Shown: piece by piece, positions 23,700 to 35,326 of the stretch | How the letters are laid out: each line of letters opens with the position of its first letter | Numbering within the stretch: position 1 is the stretch's first letter | Origin: Copromyces sp. CBS 386.78 | Lineage: Eukaryota > Ascomycota > Sordariomycetes > Sordariales > Sordariaceae | Assembly: GCA_030685235.1 (NCBI GenBank) | Contig: MU839242.1 | Location: forward strand, 1-64,000 | Direction of reading: 5' to 3' | DNA length: 64,000 bases | Program-made: the position numbers and the translations under genes | The notes under the pieces: generated by a model | Told to the model about the DNA's origin: nothing | Seen by the model: the letters and a program-made list of their open reading frames with translations, nothing else | Database searches by the model: none

Positions 23700-26600
23700 A
23701 TATTTATTAACATTTAAAAATCTTTAGCAAATATAAACAGTATCCTCGAATAGGCAATTATAAGCCGGTCCTTAATAATATATATATAAGAGCCCGCTAT
23801 AATTTAAAGTAAAATCTATAAATACCCCGGCTATTATAATATTAGCCTCGACGACCGAGAAATAAGAGCGGCGATATACGTTATAAAAATATACAATTTT
23901 ATTATCTCCATTAACCTTTAATTATATACAGCGATAATAATAATTAATAATACTAATATTACTTATATATATTAGCACCTACAAAATAAATAGGCGGAAT
24001 CGGCCAGGGATTACCTACTAATACTCTATTTACAATACGCCTTAGTAGTAGGGGACTTCAATACCTACTACTCTATTTAAGACCCTTAATTCTAAAACTC
24101 CGGTAGAGGAAGCGCCCTCGAAAAGATTATAGTAATATAGGGCTTCAGCCTCCTAAATATACCCGGTATACCGATATATAAGCACGCGAACGGATAATCT
24201 ACCCTAGACTTAATATTTAATATAAGAAAGGTATATATAAGAGTAGGCGCGTAGGTCTCAAACTACCGCAAATTCGTTATTACTATCCCGGCGAAAAGGA
24301 ATATCCCTCCCCCGAAGAAATATACTCTCCTACCTATAAACGCGGAAAATATATATTAAATTTTAATAATGCATTTACTTAGAATAATCTTAACCTTATA
24401 ATTATTCGAAGAATTCGAAAATTTCGTAAAGTCCTTCGTAGATACCTTTAAGGGTACGGTTAAAGAATATTCTATCGCTTTCGGAAGGAAATTAAAGAGT
24501 ATACCGTAGTAGAGTAAATTTTTAGTAGAAATAAGGGACGAAGATTTGAAGGCTTATAAATAGATTTATAGAGAAAGGCGGATAGACTTTTATTATAATA
24601 AAATTAATACCGCTAAAACCTTTAAAGAATTAGGAAATATATTCTAATAGTAAAAAGATTCCTTAAATAATAGACCAACCCTAATTAATATATAAGACGG
24701 GAAGTTAACGGACCCGGAAGATATTATAATATACTTAATTATAATAGTTTTCTACTTAGTAAGATAAGACCCTTTCCCCCTATACTAATACTACGGCCTA
24801 ATATTCCTATAGGATATTATATAATAAATTTTAAACGCCTTATTAAACGAAGAAATCCGGGAAGCCTTCCTAAAATATAATTCGAATACCCTAAGATTGG
24901 ATAGTATTACCCTATCTACCCTTAAGGATAATTAGGAACTAATTTTCCCTATTATTTATATTATTATATATATTTCGCTAGTAATAAGGAAATTCCTAGC
25001 AGCATTTAAGTAGGCCTAGGTAGTTACTTTTTCGAAACTGGGAAGAAACCTATATAATTATAAAGGATAGAGACTAATTGTATTATTATCGATAATAAGT
25101 AAGGGAATTAAACGTTTAGTCGTTAGGAAGATAATTATAATTACTTTTAATACTGAATTTATTTCGAAGGATTCGGCCGGGGCGGTACCGACCCAATCTA
25201 TAATAGATTTAGTAATAGCTTTAGTCTGCGACGCCGAAGGAGTTAACCGATTAAGATTATACGGGATTATTACTATATACAATATTGATTTAATATTTTC
25301 GTTTACGTAAATAAATAAGTTTAATGAAGTTTTAATTGGTTAAAGTTAATTACCCCTCCTAACTACGTTAATTATAAATTTCTATACGGATAGAAGCTTT
25401 ATATTTAAATAGGTTAAAAAACGTTTTTATTCGAATAACGGACTATTATAAAGCTCCCTATAGTCCCCTATTTTCTTCTTACTATTTATAGCCTCTTTAC
25501 TTAAGAAATATTAGGGATTAACCTTCTTATACGCGGATAATATCGCTTACTTTATAGTAGGTCGCGATATTATATAGATATTGTATACCGCCTTACGTAA
25601 AATAATAGACTTATATAGGCGGGCTACCGATTTGGGCTTTAATGTAGACTATAAAAAGATAAAAGTATTCTACTTACTACCCCGCAATAAGAATATAAAA
25701 AAGATTTAGCGGAACCTAGCCAGTATTACTATTAATACCCTATTCGGCCTAGTACAATTATAAAAAGAAATATATTAGTTAAATATTTATTTAAACGCTA
25801 AGCTTTCATTTACTATATAGGTCCGGAGATATATATTTAAATTAATAGCGGTTATAGGACTATCGGCAAGAATTAATTAAGTTTCCCGAAGTTTTACCCT
25901 ATATTCGGCTAAATAATTTTTTACTTCCTACTTTATATTAATATTAATATATAGGATAGTAATATTATTCCCCGGATATACTAAACCTGGGAAAGGAAGT
26001 AACCCGGTATTTACTAATATTAGGTCCGCCCTATATAAATTAGAAATAGCGGCGTCGAAGGCGTTTAAGAAAATTATATTAATTTAGTATATAGTACCGA
26101 GATAAATCCCTTTCTAATTAATAGGTATTATATTATTAGAAATTTTAGGAAGGGAGATAGCGAAGACGGCGGTAAAGTTATATATATTCCTAAGCAATTA
26201 TTTACTTACGTAGAAGCTGAAGAAACCCCCTCCTAAGGGGTAGTTTAAATTATATTCCTTCGTAGAATTATAATTCTTATTAGAGGAACCGCTAGACGAA
26301 ATATAATGCCCCCATTTACTAATTCTCTATAATTAATTTGTACCCGGCTTTGAAAAATAGAATTACCGCCCCGGGTAGTAGATAATACTATTTAAAGCCG
26401 ACCCCGATTTATAGTAGGCCGATAATAAATTTTATAATTTCGTTAATTAACCTTAGTATAAGAATAATAATTTATATATTGGGCTGTTATATAAATACTT
26501 AGTAAGATGGGTCGGAGAATAGACGGGATATTAGGACTTCTATTCTTACTACGCCCGATTTAATTACCCCCCCGAAACTTTCCGATATTATTTTTGCGGT

Positions 26601-26900
26601 GCGGCCCGCGAAAAAGGATATTTCTTCGTCTACCTATTAGTTATATACTATAATTTTAACGCGGTATAGGATATATTAATAGCTTTTAATATTAATTATA
26701 ATATATTTTTCGTAAGAGTAAAAATTTTAAAAGATAAAGGTTATATGTATATCCGGGTTTTATAAGGAAGAGGATACGAGGGGTTAAAGATAGTACGAGC
26801 GGAGATTCCCGATTTAGACGACGAGCCGTTGCCCTATATAGTATTGCTCGCTTTCCTTGGATTAGGAGGCTTGGAATAGGATGGGACGCACTTATATTGA
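23700..26900 (+). pseudogene. LINE ORF2: endonuclease, reverse transcriptase, C-terminal Cys motif
   Basis: APE-type endonuclease: VVGDFNT followed by YYSI(stop)DP, then NSGRGSALEKI and STLDLIFN (24,040-24,230), the usual GDFNxHHxxW and LDLxF motifs with His to Tyr and Trp to stop. Reverse transcriptase: a SSLQSPIFFLLF block and YADNIAYF (25,440-25,560), where the catalytic YADD has become YADN. The end (about 26,510-26,650) has YFCGAAREKGYFFVY, the terminal Cys-rich motif of fungal LINE polyproteins. It would nick target DNA and prime reverse transcription; this copy is dead. Confidence 0.75.
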
Positions 26901-27227
26901 AGAATTGAAGGGTTTTTTAGCCTACGGCTACGTTAGGGTCCGACCTAGTTGACCTGAGAGGCTTTTTCCCCGCACTTATATACCTATACCCAGCCGCCGT
27001 CGCGGGCACGACTTATTATCTAATATTGGTAGAACGTAGTCGCAAAATTCATTCATTCATTCATTCATACTATCGCAGTTCCTCATCGTAATCGACGTTT
27101 CCGTCGTAATCCTCTTCGGTAGGGTCGTTATTATTATCATCTTAATAACCCTCGAAACTGACGGTCCTTTGCGCGGGTTTTCTCTTCCTCTTTGCAGAGC
27201 CCTCCATTTAGAATAATAATATTAGTT

Positions 27228-27326
27228 ACGGTCACGGTCACGGTCACGGTCACGGTCACGGTCACGGTCACGGTCACGGTCACGGTCACGGTCACGGTCA
27301 CGGTCACGGTCACGGTCACGGTCACG
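27228..27326. repeat. (CGGTCA)n hexanucleotide array
   Basis: About 16.5 perfect copies. The matching spot in Y' (about 35,295-35,315) has only a CGCGACTGTGATTGA-type stretch. The array is untouched by RIP although every unit contains CpA. The Thr-Val ORF across it (27,137-27,367) is a repeat artefact. Confidence 0.95.
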
Positions 27327-27329
27327 CGC

Positions 27330-28317
27330 GATGTCAGATCAGGGTGATACTTACAGTAATTTGCCAAGTGGACTCGAACTCGGACTCGTTATTCGAATTT
27401 CGTTGCCTACAGTCAAGGGGAGAAAATTTGAAGGGGGGAGTTTAACAATGCGAATGTTACATTTGTATTCGTTAAAGGAGTTTTGAAGAGGAGGGAGTAA
27501 ATTTGAGAGGGGAGAAGGTTTGGCGGATAGGAGGAAGTTTGAAAGGGAGAAAGTTTGAGAGAAGGTTGGAGAAGGGGGAAAGTTTGAGAGTAAGTTTGAA
27601 AGTAAGTTTGAGAGGGGAGAAAGTTTAGCGGATCGATAAGGCGGATTAGAGATATATTTACCTACTATTCGCTTAACCTATATTGTATAATACTTTCAAA
27701 AGTTGAAATAAAAAGGCGGCAGCGGAGTAATAATAATAACGGGTAACCGATAATTTATTAACAATAATATAGGTAAATATAATTACAAAAGTTCTACCGC
27801 CTTCTAATAACGTAAATAGGGTAATTATTTACTACATTATTCTAACTAACGTAAATAATATCGAAGTTTAAACGGACGGCGGGCATTAAATCGTTTATAA
27901 GTCTAGCCGTCTTTAATCGGTAAATAGCATCCGCCGCAATACGAAATAGCGGGGCATTATTAATTACACAAAGTATAATTAACTACATTTAATACTTTCT
28001 ATATAAATAAATAAATTAAAGAATCAGATGAAATAATAAGGTACTATTAATAGCAACAGGTGAATATAGTAATTAATAATTTATAGTATTAACGTTATTT
28101 GAAAGCGTTTATATAAATATATTAACGTAAGGTAATATAGCCGGGGGTTTGGACAGGAGGCGGCGGGTATTCTTAGACCCCTTATCTAACCAATTTTAAT
28201 AGGGGATTATAAACCCTAACCGAAACCTATATAAAGTACCTAAATATTTTATATATCTCAATATATTTATTACCTTATTTAATTATTTATACTAATAAAT
28301 ATCTCACACAATCATCC
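27330..28317 (-). promoter_or_regulatory. Y leader and promoter region, no gene
   Basis: Upstream of the Y start lie purine-rich GGGGAGAAAGTTTG and GAGAAGGTTG repeats (27,420-27,640), then AT-rich DNA that matches 34,497-35,280 of Y' in inverted form. Conserved islands include G(A/C)GGCGGCGGGGTAATAATA-like sequence, GCGGCGGATGCTATTTACC (as in Y') and the GGGTATTCTTAGACCC block. No coding signal. Confidence 0.55.
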
Positions 28318-28415
28318 GTACCTATTTTATATACCAGCTTCATCTAATATATTAATAAATATATTAAATTATCATAGTAACCACTAGCTATTAAATAACG
28401 TAGATACTAGTAGCT

Positions 28416-28600
28416 ACAACCTTCTCCCATCTTCAACCTTCTCCCCTTTATAACTTTCTCCCATCTTCAACCTTCCTTTTACAACCTTCCCTTTATAACT
28501 TTCTCCCCTTTACAACCTTCCCCCCTTAGCAACTTTCTTACCAACTTTCTCTCATCTTCAACCTTTTTATCTTTACCAACTTCTCCCCTTTATTAGCTTC
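28416..28600 (+). promoter_or_regulatory. Pyrimidine/purine leader repeats of the X' transposase
   Basis: Repeated CAACCTTCTCC, TTTACAACTTTCTCCC and CCTTTATAACTTTCTCC units end within 15 bp of the former start codon. They are the inverted equivalents of 16,745-16,965. A pyrimidine-rich tract just before the start is common in fungal promoters and 5' UTRs; that role is inferred. Confidence 0.5.
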
Positions 28601-28610
28601 TACCTACCCT

Positions 28611-31600
28611 ATACCTCGTCGGCGAACTACAATAAATAGAAGCGATAACTAGAACCCCTTAAGGTTAAAGGTTAATCGTATCGTCAATAGACCACCGCTA
28701 CTACGAATTGGGTACGGCAAACGCGTACCCCTCCCTAAAATCTATCCATATCAACAACCGCAACAATAAACCAGTCGATAACGACCTTCAAATTCGCCAG
28801 GTTTTACACCGTTAATCGATAGCGACCATAATACGGTTATATCTAATACTAACGATAACAACGACTTCAACCAGTAGGAAGATATTAATAATAAGGGTGA
28901 TAAAAATAGTAATAACGAGGGTAAATTAGATCTAACTTATATTTAACAATATATATATTATTAATAATAATATACCGCTAAACATTATTGACTAAAATAA
29001 TTTCTACGAAAATATAAACCTTACAAACATCTGCTATAGGCTCGAAGACTTAATAAATAATAGACTGCCTATTAGATTCGACGAAGAATAAGCCTTAACC
29101 TCAAATATAATAAATGCGAATTTGACCGAAAAATATAAGAACTAAATACGACTGCATTCGAGGAAGATTTCGTAGATAATTGGGTGGCCAAATAAGCCGA
29201 CCAAGAACCGGGAGTAGATATTCAACCTAGTACCACGGCGCGTGGCCTAATATTTAATACGTTAAAGTTAATCTATCATCACTATAATCGATACAAATAT
29301 TTATTATATTTCCAAATAGCCTTTAATTTATATATTATTATTAATAAACGTTCATAGAAGTAATACAAGGCATGGATCGAAATTCTAAGCATATTGCGTA
29401 GCTAAGACGGGAGACTAATACTCAACATTCAACGCCTACCCAAACAAATTAAAACCCTCAAAAATCGTATAATTAAACGATTACCGTTAATCAATATACG
29501 CATAGCGAAAGTTCCCCTATAAACTGCCAAAATGAAGACTAAATCGGCTAATCGAAAAAAGCAGTAATAAAGTAAATAAGACGATTCCGAACTCGATTTA
29601 TCAACGGTACCGGGACTACTATACTTCATAGACCCCCATTCCCTTTTCCAAGCCTTCTTCAATTCCGACACTACTTCCATATTGTATACGGGTATAGCGC
29701 ATTTTATCGACAATCCAATAGAACTATATTATACACTTTACTAGTTATCATTTATTTAAATTACCTCTAGCGAATATATATATTTTATTAATAATTCAAA
29801 AAATAACGGAAAAGCCATCTTTCCGTCAGACTTCATATACTACTACTACTATAAGGAGAGCGATAATAAGTACGTATACTATTACCGCTTACCAAAAGAC
29901 TATCCCGAATACTATATATATATCGGTCGTATTAAAATTATTAGTAAAAATTTCACATCCGATATTAAAGAATATATTGGCGAAATTACCTTAATTATTA
30001 ACGAATATCTTAATTTCAATTAAATCGAAGCAAAAATCCTAAAGCTTAGATTATACTATTAAATTGGTTAGGATATAGCCTTCGAATAATATAAATTAAT
30101 TATACACTTCGATAAAGAATATTAGATTCTTTAATAATAAGCTAACCAATTTACTCCTATTAATATTAATTACTTTAATAATAATATTCTAGACGACCCC
30201 AATCCCCTAATATAGACGGGAAAGTAAAAGGAGAAAAGGCGGTTTAAAAAATATACGACACAATTAAACGTCGAATAGAAAGATTAGCATTATTTCGTTC
30301 GCCGTATCTTAAATAAGATTGAAAATATAGACAAATACTAAATCGATTCTCTACAAATTACTAAAATAAAAATATACCCCCTTATATTTACGCCACCGCT
30401 ACGGGCACAATTAAAAATTAAAGAATTCGGCCGTACCACCTTCGAACAATATTAGGATAAAGTTAACAACCCTAGCCTTAATATACTTAACTACCCAATA
30501 CTAACTTTCATTAATAAATTTAATATATATCGCAATATATATAAATCTATTATAGGGGCATATTAAGTACCGGCTAGCCTTCTATATAATATTCAAGCTC
30601 GAAATATAAATATCTTTCCTATCGTCCTAGGACCCCATATATTAAATTTTAACGACGTTATTAAAGCATTAAGGTATTTAATACCATTAAACCAGGGCAC
30701 AATTATAATACAAATTCAAAGAAGGCCGACATTAGTATTAGTATTTACACTTTATTATACTAGTAATATACTTCAACAAAATCAAAATACTAGTATTATT
30801 AGTATAGGTAGCTATAAATTCTATCGTTTCTATTTCATTAGCCCAAATTACATCGTCAACTAATAAAATATCTTAGAAAATTTTACCCCTAATATTATAC
30901 AATATTATCACCAGCATATGCAAATAAAGTACGAAGTTAATATCAATATAACCAACAAAGGAAACAATACAGCCTATCGGACACAATAGGGTATTAGTAT
31001 CAATCGGCCAACCTTATTCGACTTAACACCGGCCCTCAATATTATCCTAACACAACCCCCTAACCCGGCCTATTCTAAATACAAGGGTATTATAGCCGAA
31101 ACCCATAAAATACTTCTAAATATTTTTTTAACCCCCAAAGCACGTATTAAATATAGTCGTACTATCCGACATTAACCATTTCCCTCCGGTTAGACGGCAC
31201 TACCTTCCCCGATTTCCTACCTCGGTAGTTACACCTTAACCGACCACGCCAAATAATGTATTATAGCACCCCCATTATTTACAACTTAATTTCGCAAAGA
31301 GCATATCGAACATTATATATAGGAAGCATAGAAGTCTATTATCCAACCAAACCGTAGAAACGAAGAAGACGAAAACGAAACAATATCTAAGCTAAATATT
31401 AAATTACTAGCTTATTTCGCTAGGGCTTTAGTAACTATAGCCTAGAGCAATTACGTATTAATAAATACTAGAAATACCGCGGACGAATACAATAATATAG
31501 ACTACTACGTTTTAACTACTAGACAATAATATACGAAACTATATAATATAATAATAAAGGCAACTGCTAATAATCTAAAGGCAAACTCGTTTCGAATTAG

Positions 31601-32788
31601 AACTAAACTAAGTCAATTGCCTTCTGCTTTACAATAATCATTTCGTCGTTCGTTAATATTAAATACAAGTACTACTATTAGGGCAAGCGGCTATAATAAA
31701 GCGGATAATATTATAACGGAAGATGAAGAAGGGGGTATAGTAGCTAGAGCAACTATAGAAATTACTACCCTACCTAAACGTATAAAGAAATATATCAAAA
31801 AGGCATTATACCTAAATATATATTTGGGTATATATTATAGTGAACTTTACGAATAGTATAGTCCTCCTGGATTATTAAACGTATTGGCGGAAGAAAAGTA
31901 TTATAAGTAAGTTTAGTTTACCCTTGAATATAAGTGTTTACCCCTAAATCCCCTAAAGCCAAAAGTCTTAGCGCCCGCTAGGTATAGGTACAAATACAGG
32001 CACTTGTACCACGTAACTTAGGCCGTAGATGCGAGGTATAAAACCGACGCCCGGGATCCGTATGTTAATTAATACTAACAATAACCAGACGACTCAAAAA
32101 GACGGCCGAAACGACCAATAGTAAAGAGGTTGAACGGTGGATCCTCGAACAAGAGCGTATTATCCATACGATTCGATTTACCCTACTCAATTCCTTTGCC
32201 GCCGACGATTCGGAGTTGGCCGACTAGATTAGCCACATTATTAAAGAAGCCCCCAGTTTATTCGACAATCTGTTCTACGAAGATAAAAAGCAGCTTAATA
32301 CGAATAAAACCAAGCAATACGAAGAAGCGGAATTTAATATCCTAAATTCTACTAATAATACGCATATCCGGCTAAGTATTATCGGCAAATTAATAGATAT
32401 ACAGCGAATCTACTACCCTATTATTAAATTATACCTACTATTATCCATTACTTCGATATTTAATTTATTCCATCGTATTCTATCTCGGGCGTACGATTTA
32501 AATTATAATATATTAAGAATCTTAAAGTTTACGGCTAGTAGCCTATAGTATAGTAAAAGGGTATTATTTACCGATAGGTACGTATTCTATACCTACCCTC
32601 CACTATACCCTTTAATATTATGCCTATATACTTACCTATACCTATGCCCTCTAATACTATCTATGCCTATACCCTCCAATACCATCCATGCCTATGCCTA
32701 TACCTATGCCTATACCCATACCCATACCTATACCTATACCTATACGCTCGGAGCCTATACCGAAATAGCTATTAACTAACGGAGTTAA
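28611..32788 (+). pseudogene. Plavaka-like transposase, RIP-degraded (X' copy)
   Basis: The start ATG reads ATA (28,611). Intron 1 at 28,921-28,981 keeps GTAAAT but its AG acceptor became AA. From 29,661 to 31,906 one frame carries YTGIAHFIDNP, EYYIYIGRIKI, then FPIVLGPH ... NFNDVIKAL (30,620-30,680), a QQNQN segment and KFYRFYFIS (30,770-30,840), the suspected G-D-M-P-Q-Q ... C-R-F-C core. The frame ends NVLAEEKYYK at an intron (31,907-32,088; GTAAGT, TACTAACA, CAG). The splice joins exactly in phase to a helical C-terminal domain beginning RLKKTAETTN, which ends in Tyr-Thr repeats (the decayed His-Ala repeats of X). A further frame change between 29,160 and 29,660 implies another intron or indel. 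Confidence 0.65.
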
Positions 32789-32989
32789 CTATTAGAGGTA
32801 TTTACATCAGTATATTATTATCGGAGAGTTTAATATAATATATATATACAGTCTCTATAATACTAGGGCACATCAATATAATCACACATCTATTATATAT
32901 CTATTATATATTTAGTATAGGATTATAATACCGTTTAATATCCTAATACTATAATAATACTATCTAATATTCCTATAAATTCGCCTAAG

Positions 32990-33458
32990 TATAGGTCCAA
33001 TTATTTTTAACCGAAATCGAATTTACTAATTATAATTACTATATAGCCTGTATTCCATACCTTCCGGTATTATACTTTTAATATTAGTAATTATATCAAA
33101 TATAACCGGCCTAATAACCCCGGTCCTAGCCCTAATCCTGGTCCCAATTCCGGTCCTAATTCCGGCGCCAATTCTAACGAAGGTAATAATATCGCCCGTA
33201 TCGACTATATCTTTATATACGAATAATACAACGAACGGCGTATTTTCCTTATATTAATTAAAGTTAAGCCCTTTAATTATATTAACCTATCCTTCGAATT
33301 ATAATTCGTCGAAGATTGTAAGCCCCTAATTATTAACTTACTAACTCACTTTACTAATAGATAGAGTATATATTGTAGATATTTCAAGAATTTATAAACG
33401 TGGCGATAGTTACGAACCTCGCATGGTCTAGGTTAATTGGGACATTATATAGATGTGA
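32990..33458 (+). pseudogene. X' second gene: small unknown protein
   Basis: Plus-strand copy of the small X gene. It has NPGPSPNPGPNSGPNSGA repeats (33,115-33,180), IARIDYIFIYE, RRIFLILIKVKPFNYI and a stop at TGA 33,456-33,458, with few changes other than RIP types. Keeping the same frame and length in two independently mutated copies supports a real gene. Function unknown; the 5' end is uncertain. Confidence 0.5.
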
Positions 33459-33956
33459 AGGTATGTGTTTTAGTTGTCTTGCCTTGAGTATACAAATTAA
33501 TATTGTTATAGGATTCTAACGGCCTTTTGTAATTTGGGGATAGTTTATAGTACGTTCAAATTGATGATTATGGACCTTGCTTGCCTTCGGTAGTATTATA
33601 ATACTAATTTACATTAACGTTTGGCAGTATCTAGTAATAATATTGAACAACTTGAATATATACAACTTCTTAAACGTATATAACTTCCAAGACTAGTACC
33701 TTATTATTTAACCCCTGCTAATAAATAGGTATATGCTAACTAATAGTAATACTTAACTATAATATATATCCGAATATTAATGTAGGTTATTAGTATACAA
33801 AGTTACCCCTGACTAGATTGACGACCGTAACGTTCGTAGACCTTTGTATCCCTAAGCGTATTAATCGCAGCGTATTAATCGTAGCGCAGCGCATCTATTT
33901 GCTTAATATTGTAAGTTCAATCCCAATACGTAGTTCGCATCCTAAAACCGGCGTGC

Positions 33957-34190
33957 AGCGCCGGCCGCCCGGTGCCCGGTGCCGGGTGCCGGGTGCCGGG
34001 TACCGGGTGCAGGTGCTAGGCGGTGCCGGGTACAGGTGCTGGGTGCCGGGTGCCGGGTGCAGGTGCTGGGCGGTGCCGGGTGCAGGTGCCGGGTGCAGGT
34101 GCCGGGTGTAGGTGCCGGGTGCAGGCGCTGGGCGGCAATAGGTGGACCGTGCGGGGGTAGGCGGCAGGCAGGCGACCGGCAGGTAGGCGA
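33957..34190. repeat. GC-rich minisatellite in X'
   Basis: Tandem GGTGCCGGGTGCAGGTGC-type units, inverted relative to 11,205-11,365 and longer. The several ORFs across it on both strands (33,818-34,334) come from the repeat and are not genes. It is followed by GGCGGCAGGCAGGCGACCGG-type repeats to about 34,200. Confidence 0.85.
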
Positions 34191-34496
34191 CCGGCCGGCA
34201 GTAGGCAATCCGTAGATAAATGTATGCACCTCGCTCGCGACTTCCCAACGTGAATTTTCTATACGTACCTCGCAACTCATACAAGCTGATATAGGCTGAT
34301 ATAGGTTAGACCCACCCACAGGGCTATAGACCAATCAGAACTATAGATACAATTTACCGTCGTTAGACAATTTACAGTCCAGACCTACCTACCGTCGCAG
34401 GGTAGTAGGTTGAGCAATTACGGTCGGGAGTGCAACTTACGGTCAATTGACGGTAAGTTGATAGTATATTGCACTGGGGGTTCCGGGGGTATATAC

Positions 34497-35326
34497 GGAT
34501 AACCATCTAAGACATTAGGTTCACCAGTACAAACAATCAGATAAGGTAACAAACATACTGAAATATGCAAAGTACCTAGGTACCTTATGCAGGTCTCGGT
34601 CCATTAGGGTCCACAATCCCCTGCTAAGACTGGCTAGACAAAGGGTCTAAGAATACCCGCGCCATACTACCCTGCGCTAATACATTTACGTAAATGCCTT
34701 TAAACAACGACGGAGTCAATACTAAACCATCGATTACTACATTTACCTATCGCTATTAATAATACCCCGCCATTTTATTTAATCCTTTAAACTATTTACT
34801 TGTATAGAAAGCACTAGACGTGGCTGACTATACCCCGCGCAATTAATAAAAATGCCCCGCTATATCGTATTGCGGCGGATGCTATTTACCGACGGATTAA
34901 AGACGGCCGGAATTATAAATAATTTAATACCCGCCGTCCGTCTAAATTTCGATACTATTTATATCGGTTAGAATAAGTAGCAAACAATTACCCCGCTTAC
35001 GTTATTAAAAGGCGGTAGAACTATTGTAATCATATTTACCTATATTATCGTTAATAAGTAGCTGAGGTTACCCGCTATTATTATTACCCCGCCGCCGCCT
35101 TTTTATTTCAACCTTCGAAAGTACCGCGCAATTTAAGTTAAGCGAAGATTAAGCAAACATATCTCCAGTCCGCCTTGTTAATCCGCCAAACTTTCTCCCT
35201 CCTCCTCAAACTTTCTCCCCTATTAAACTTCCTTAACGAGTCCGAGTTCGAGCTACTTTATAATTACCGTAAGTATTACCCTAATCTGACATTGTGCGCG
35301 ACTGTGATTGATATTATTTATTCTAG
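34497..35326 (+). promoter_or_regulatory. Y' leader, no gene
   Basis: Contains CCCCTGCTAAGACTGG (about 34,619), TTAATAATACCCCGCCATTTT (about 34,757) and CTATACCCCGCGCAATTAAT (about 34,829), all matched in the A2 leader. The F leader keeps only CCCCTGCTAAGACTAG. A CT-rich tract TTTCTCCCTCCTCCTCAAAC (about 35,182) precedes the gene. No coding signal. Confidence 0.5.

Larger units (their letters stand above)
21660..27068 (+). mobile_element. Tad1-like LINE retrotransposon inserted in Y
   Basis: About 5.4 kb, flanked by the direct repeat ACTATCGCAGTTC (21,647-21,659 and 27,069-27,081; 14 bp if the shared T is counted). The homologous site in Y' (about 35,468-35,481) is uninterrupted. It ends in an (ATTC)n tail instead of poly(A). 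It encodes a CCHC-type ORF1 and an endonuclease/RT ORF2, both full of RIP stops. An alternating GC run at about 21,777-21,791 lies in its 5' UTR. Confidence 0.9.
17948..27207 (-). pseudogene. Y protein gene, split by a LINE, RIP-degraded
   Basis: Start ATG at 27,207 gives MEGSAKRKRKP, a basic NLS-like start. The frame is broken by the LINE at 21,660-27,068 and ends TAA at 17,948-17,950. An intron at 21,449-21,509 keeps GTAAGT, TACTAATA and CTAG. The exon order matches Y': Q/G/P-rich repeats (20,710-21,040), charged coiled coil (about 20,480-20,580), helical middle, GGY(Q)SGY repeats (18,390-18,700), Pro-rich tail (about 18,070-18,270) and C-terminal SLNL. Predicted ORFs at 18,364-18,738, 18,488-18,853 and 20,707-21,031 are other frames of these repeats. 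The hexanucleotide array at 27,228 lies just upstream of the start. Confidence 0.6.
17014..28317 (-). mobile_element. Y: low-complexity-protein element carrying a LINE
   Basis: It begins TTAGCTAAGGGTATATAG and ends ACAATCATCC, flanked by GTAC at 17,010-17,013 and 28,318-28,321. The inverted copy Y' (34,497-40,163) has the same ends. Without the LINE it is about 5.9 kb. It carries one gene on the minus strand, homologous to the A and F proteins. Confidence 0.8.
28322..34492 (+). mobile_element. X': inverted second copy of the X transposase block
   Basis: Reverse complement of X end to end. It starts CTATTTTATATACCAGC and ends GGGGGTTCCGGGGGTAT, flanked by GTAC (28,318-28,321) and ATAC (34,493-34,496). 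Differences from X are mostly C-to-T and G-to-A, pointing to independent RIP of each copy. It has the same two genes, here on the plus strand. Confidence 0.8.

Noticed and set aside
27137..27367. 76-residue Thr-Val repeat protein
   Set aside because: It is a translation of the CGGTCA hexamer array.
29429..29713. 94-residue minus-strand ORF
   Set aside because: It lies antisense to the X' transposase exon and has no counterpart in X.
33818..34334. Several long ORFs on both strands
   Set aside because: They arise from the GC-rich 13-bp minisatellite, which is open in all frames; the matching array in X has different lengths and frames.
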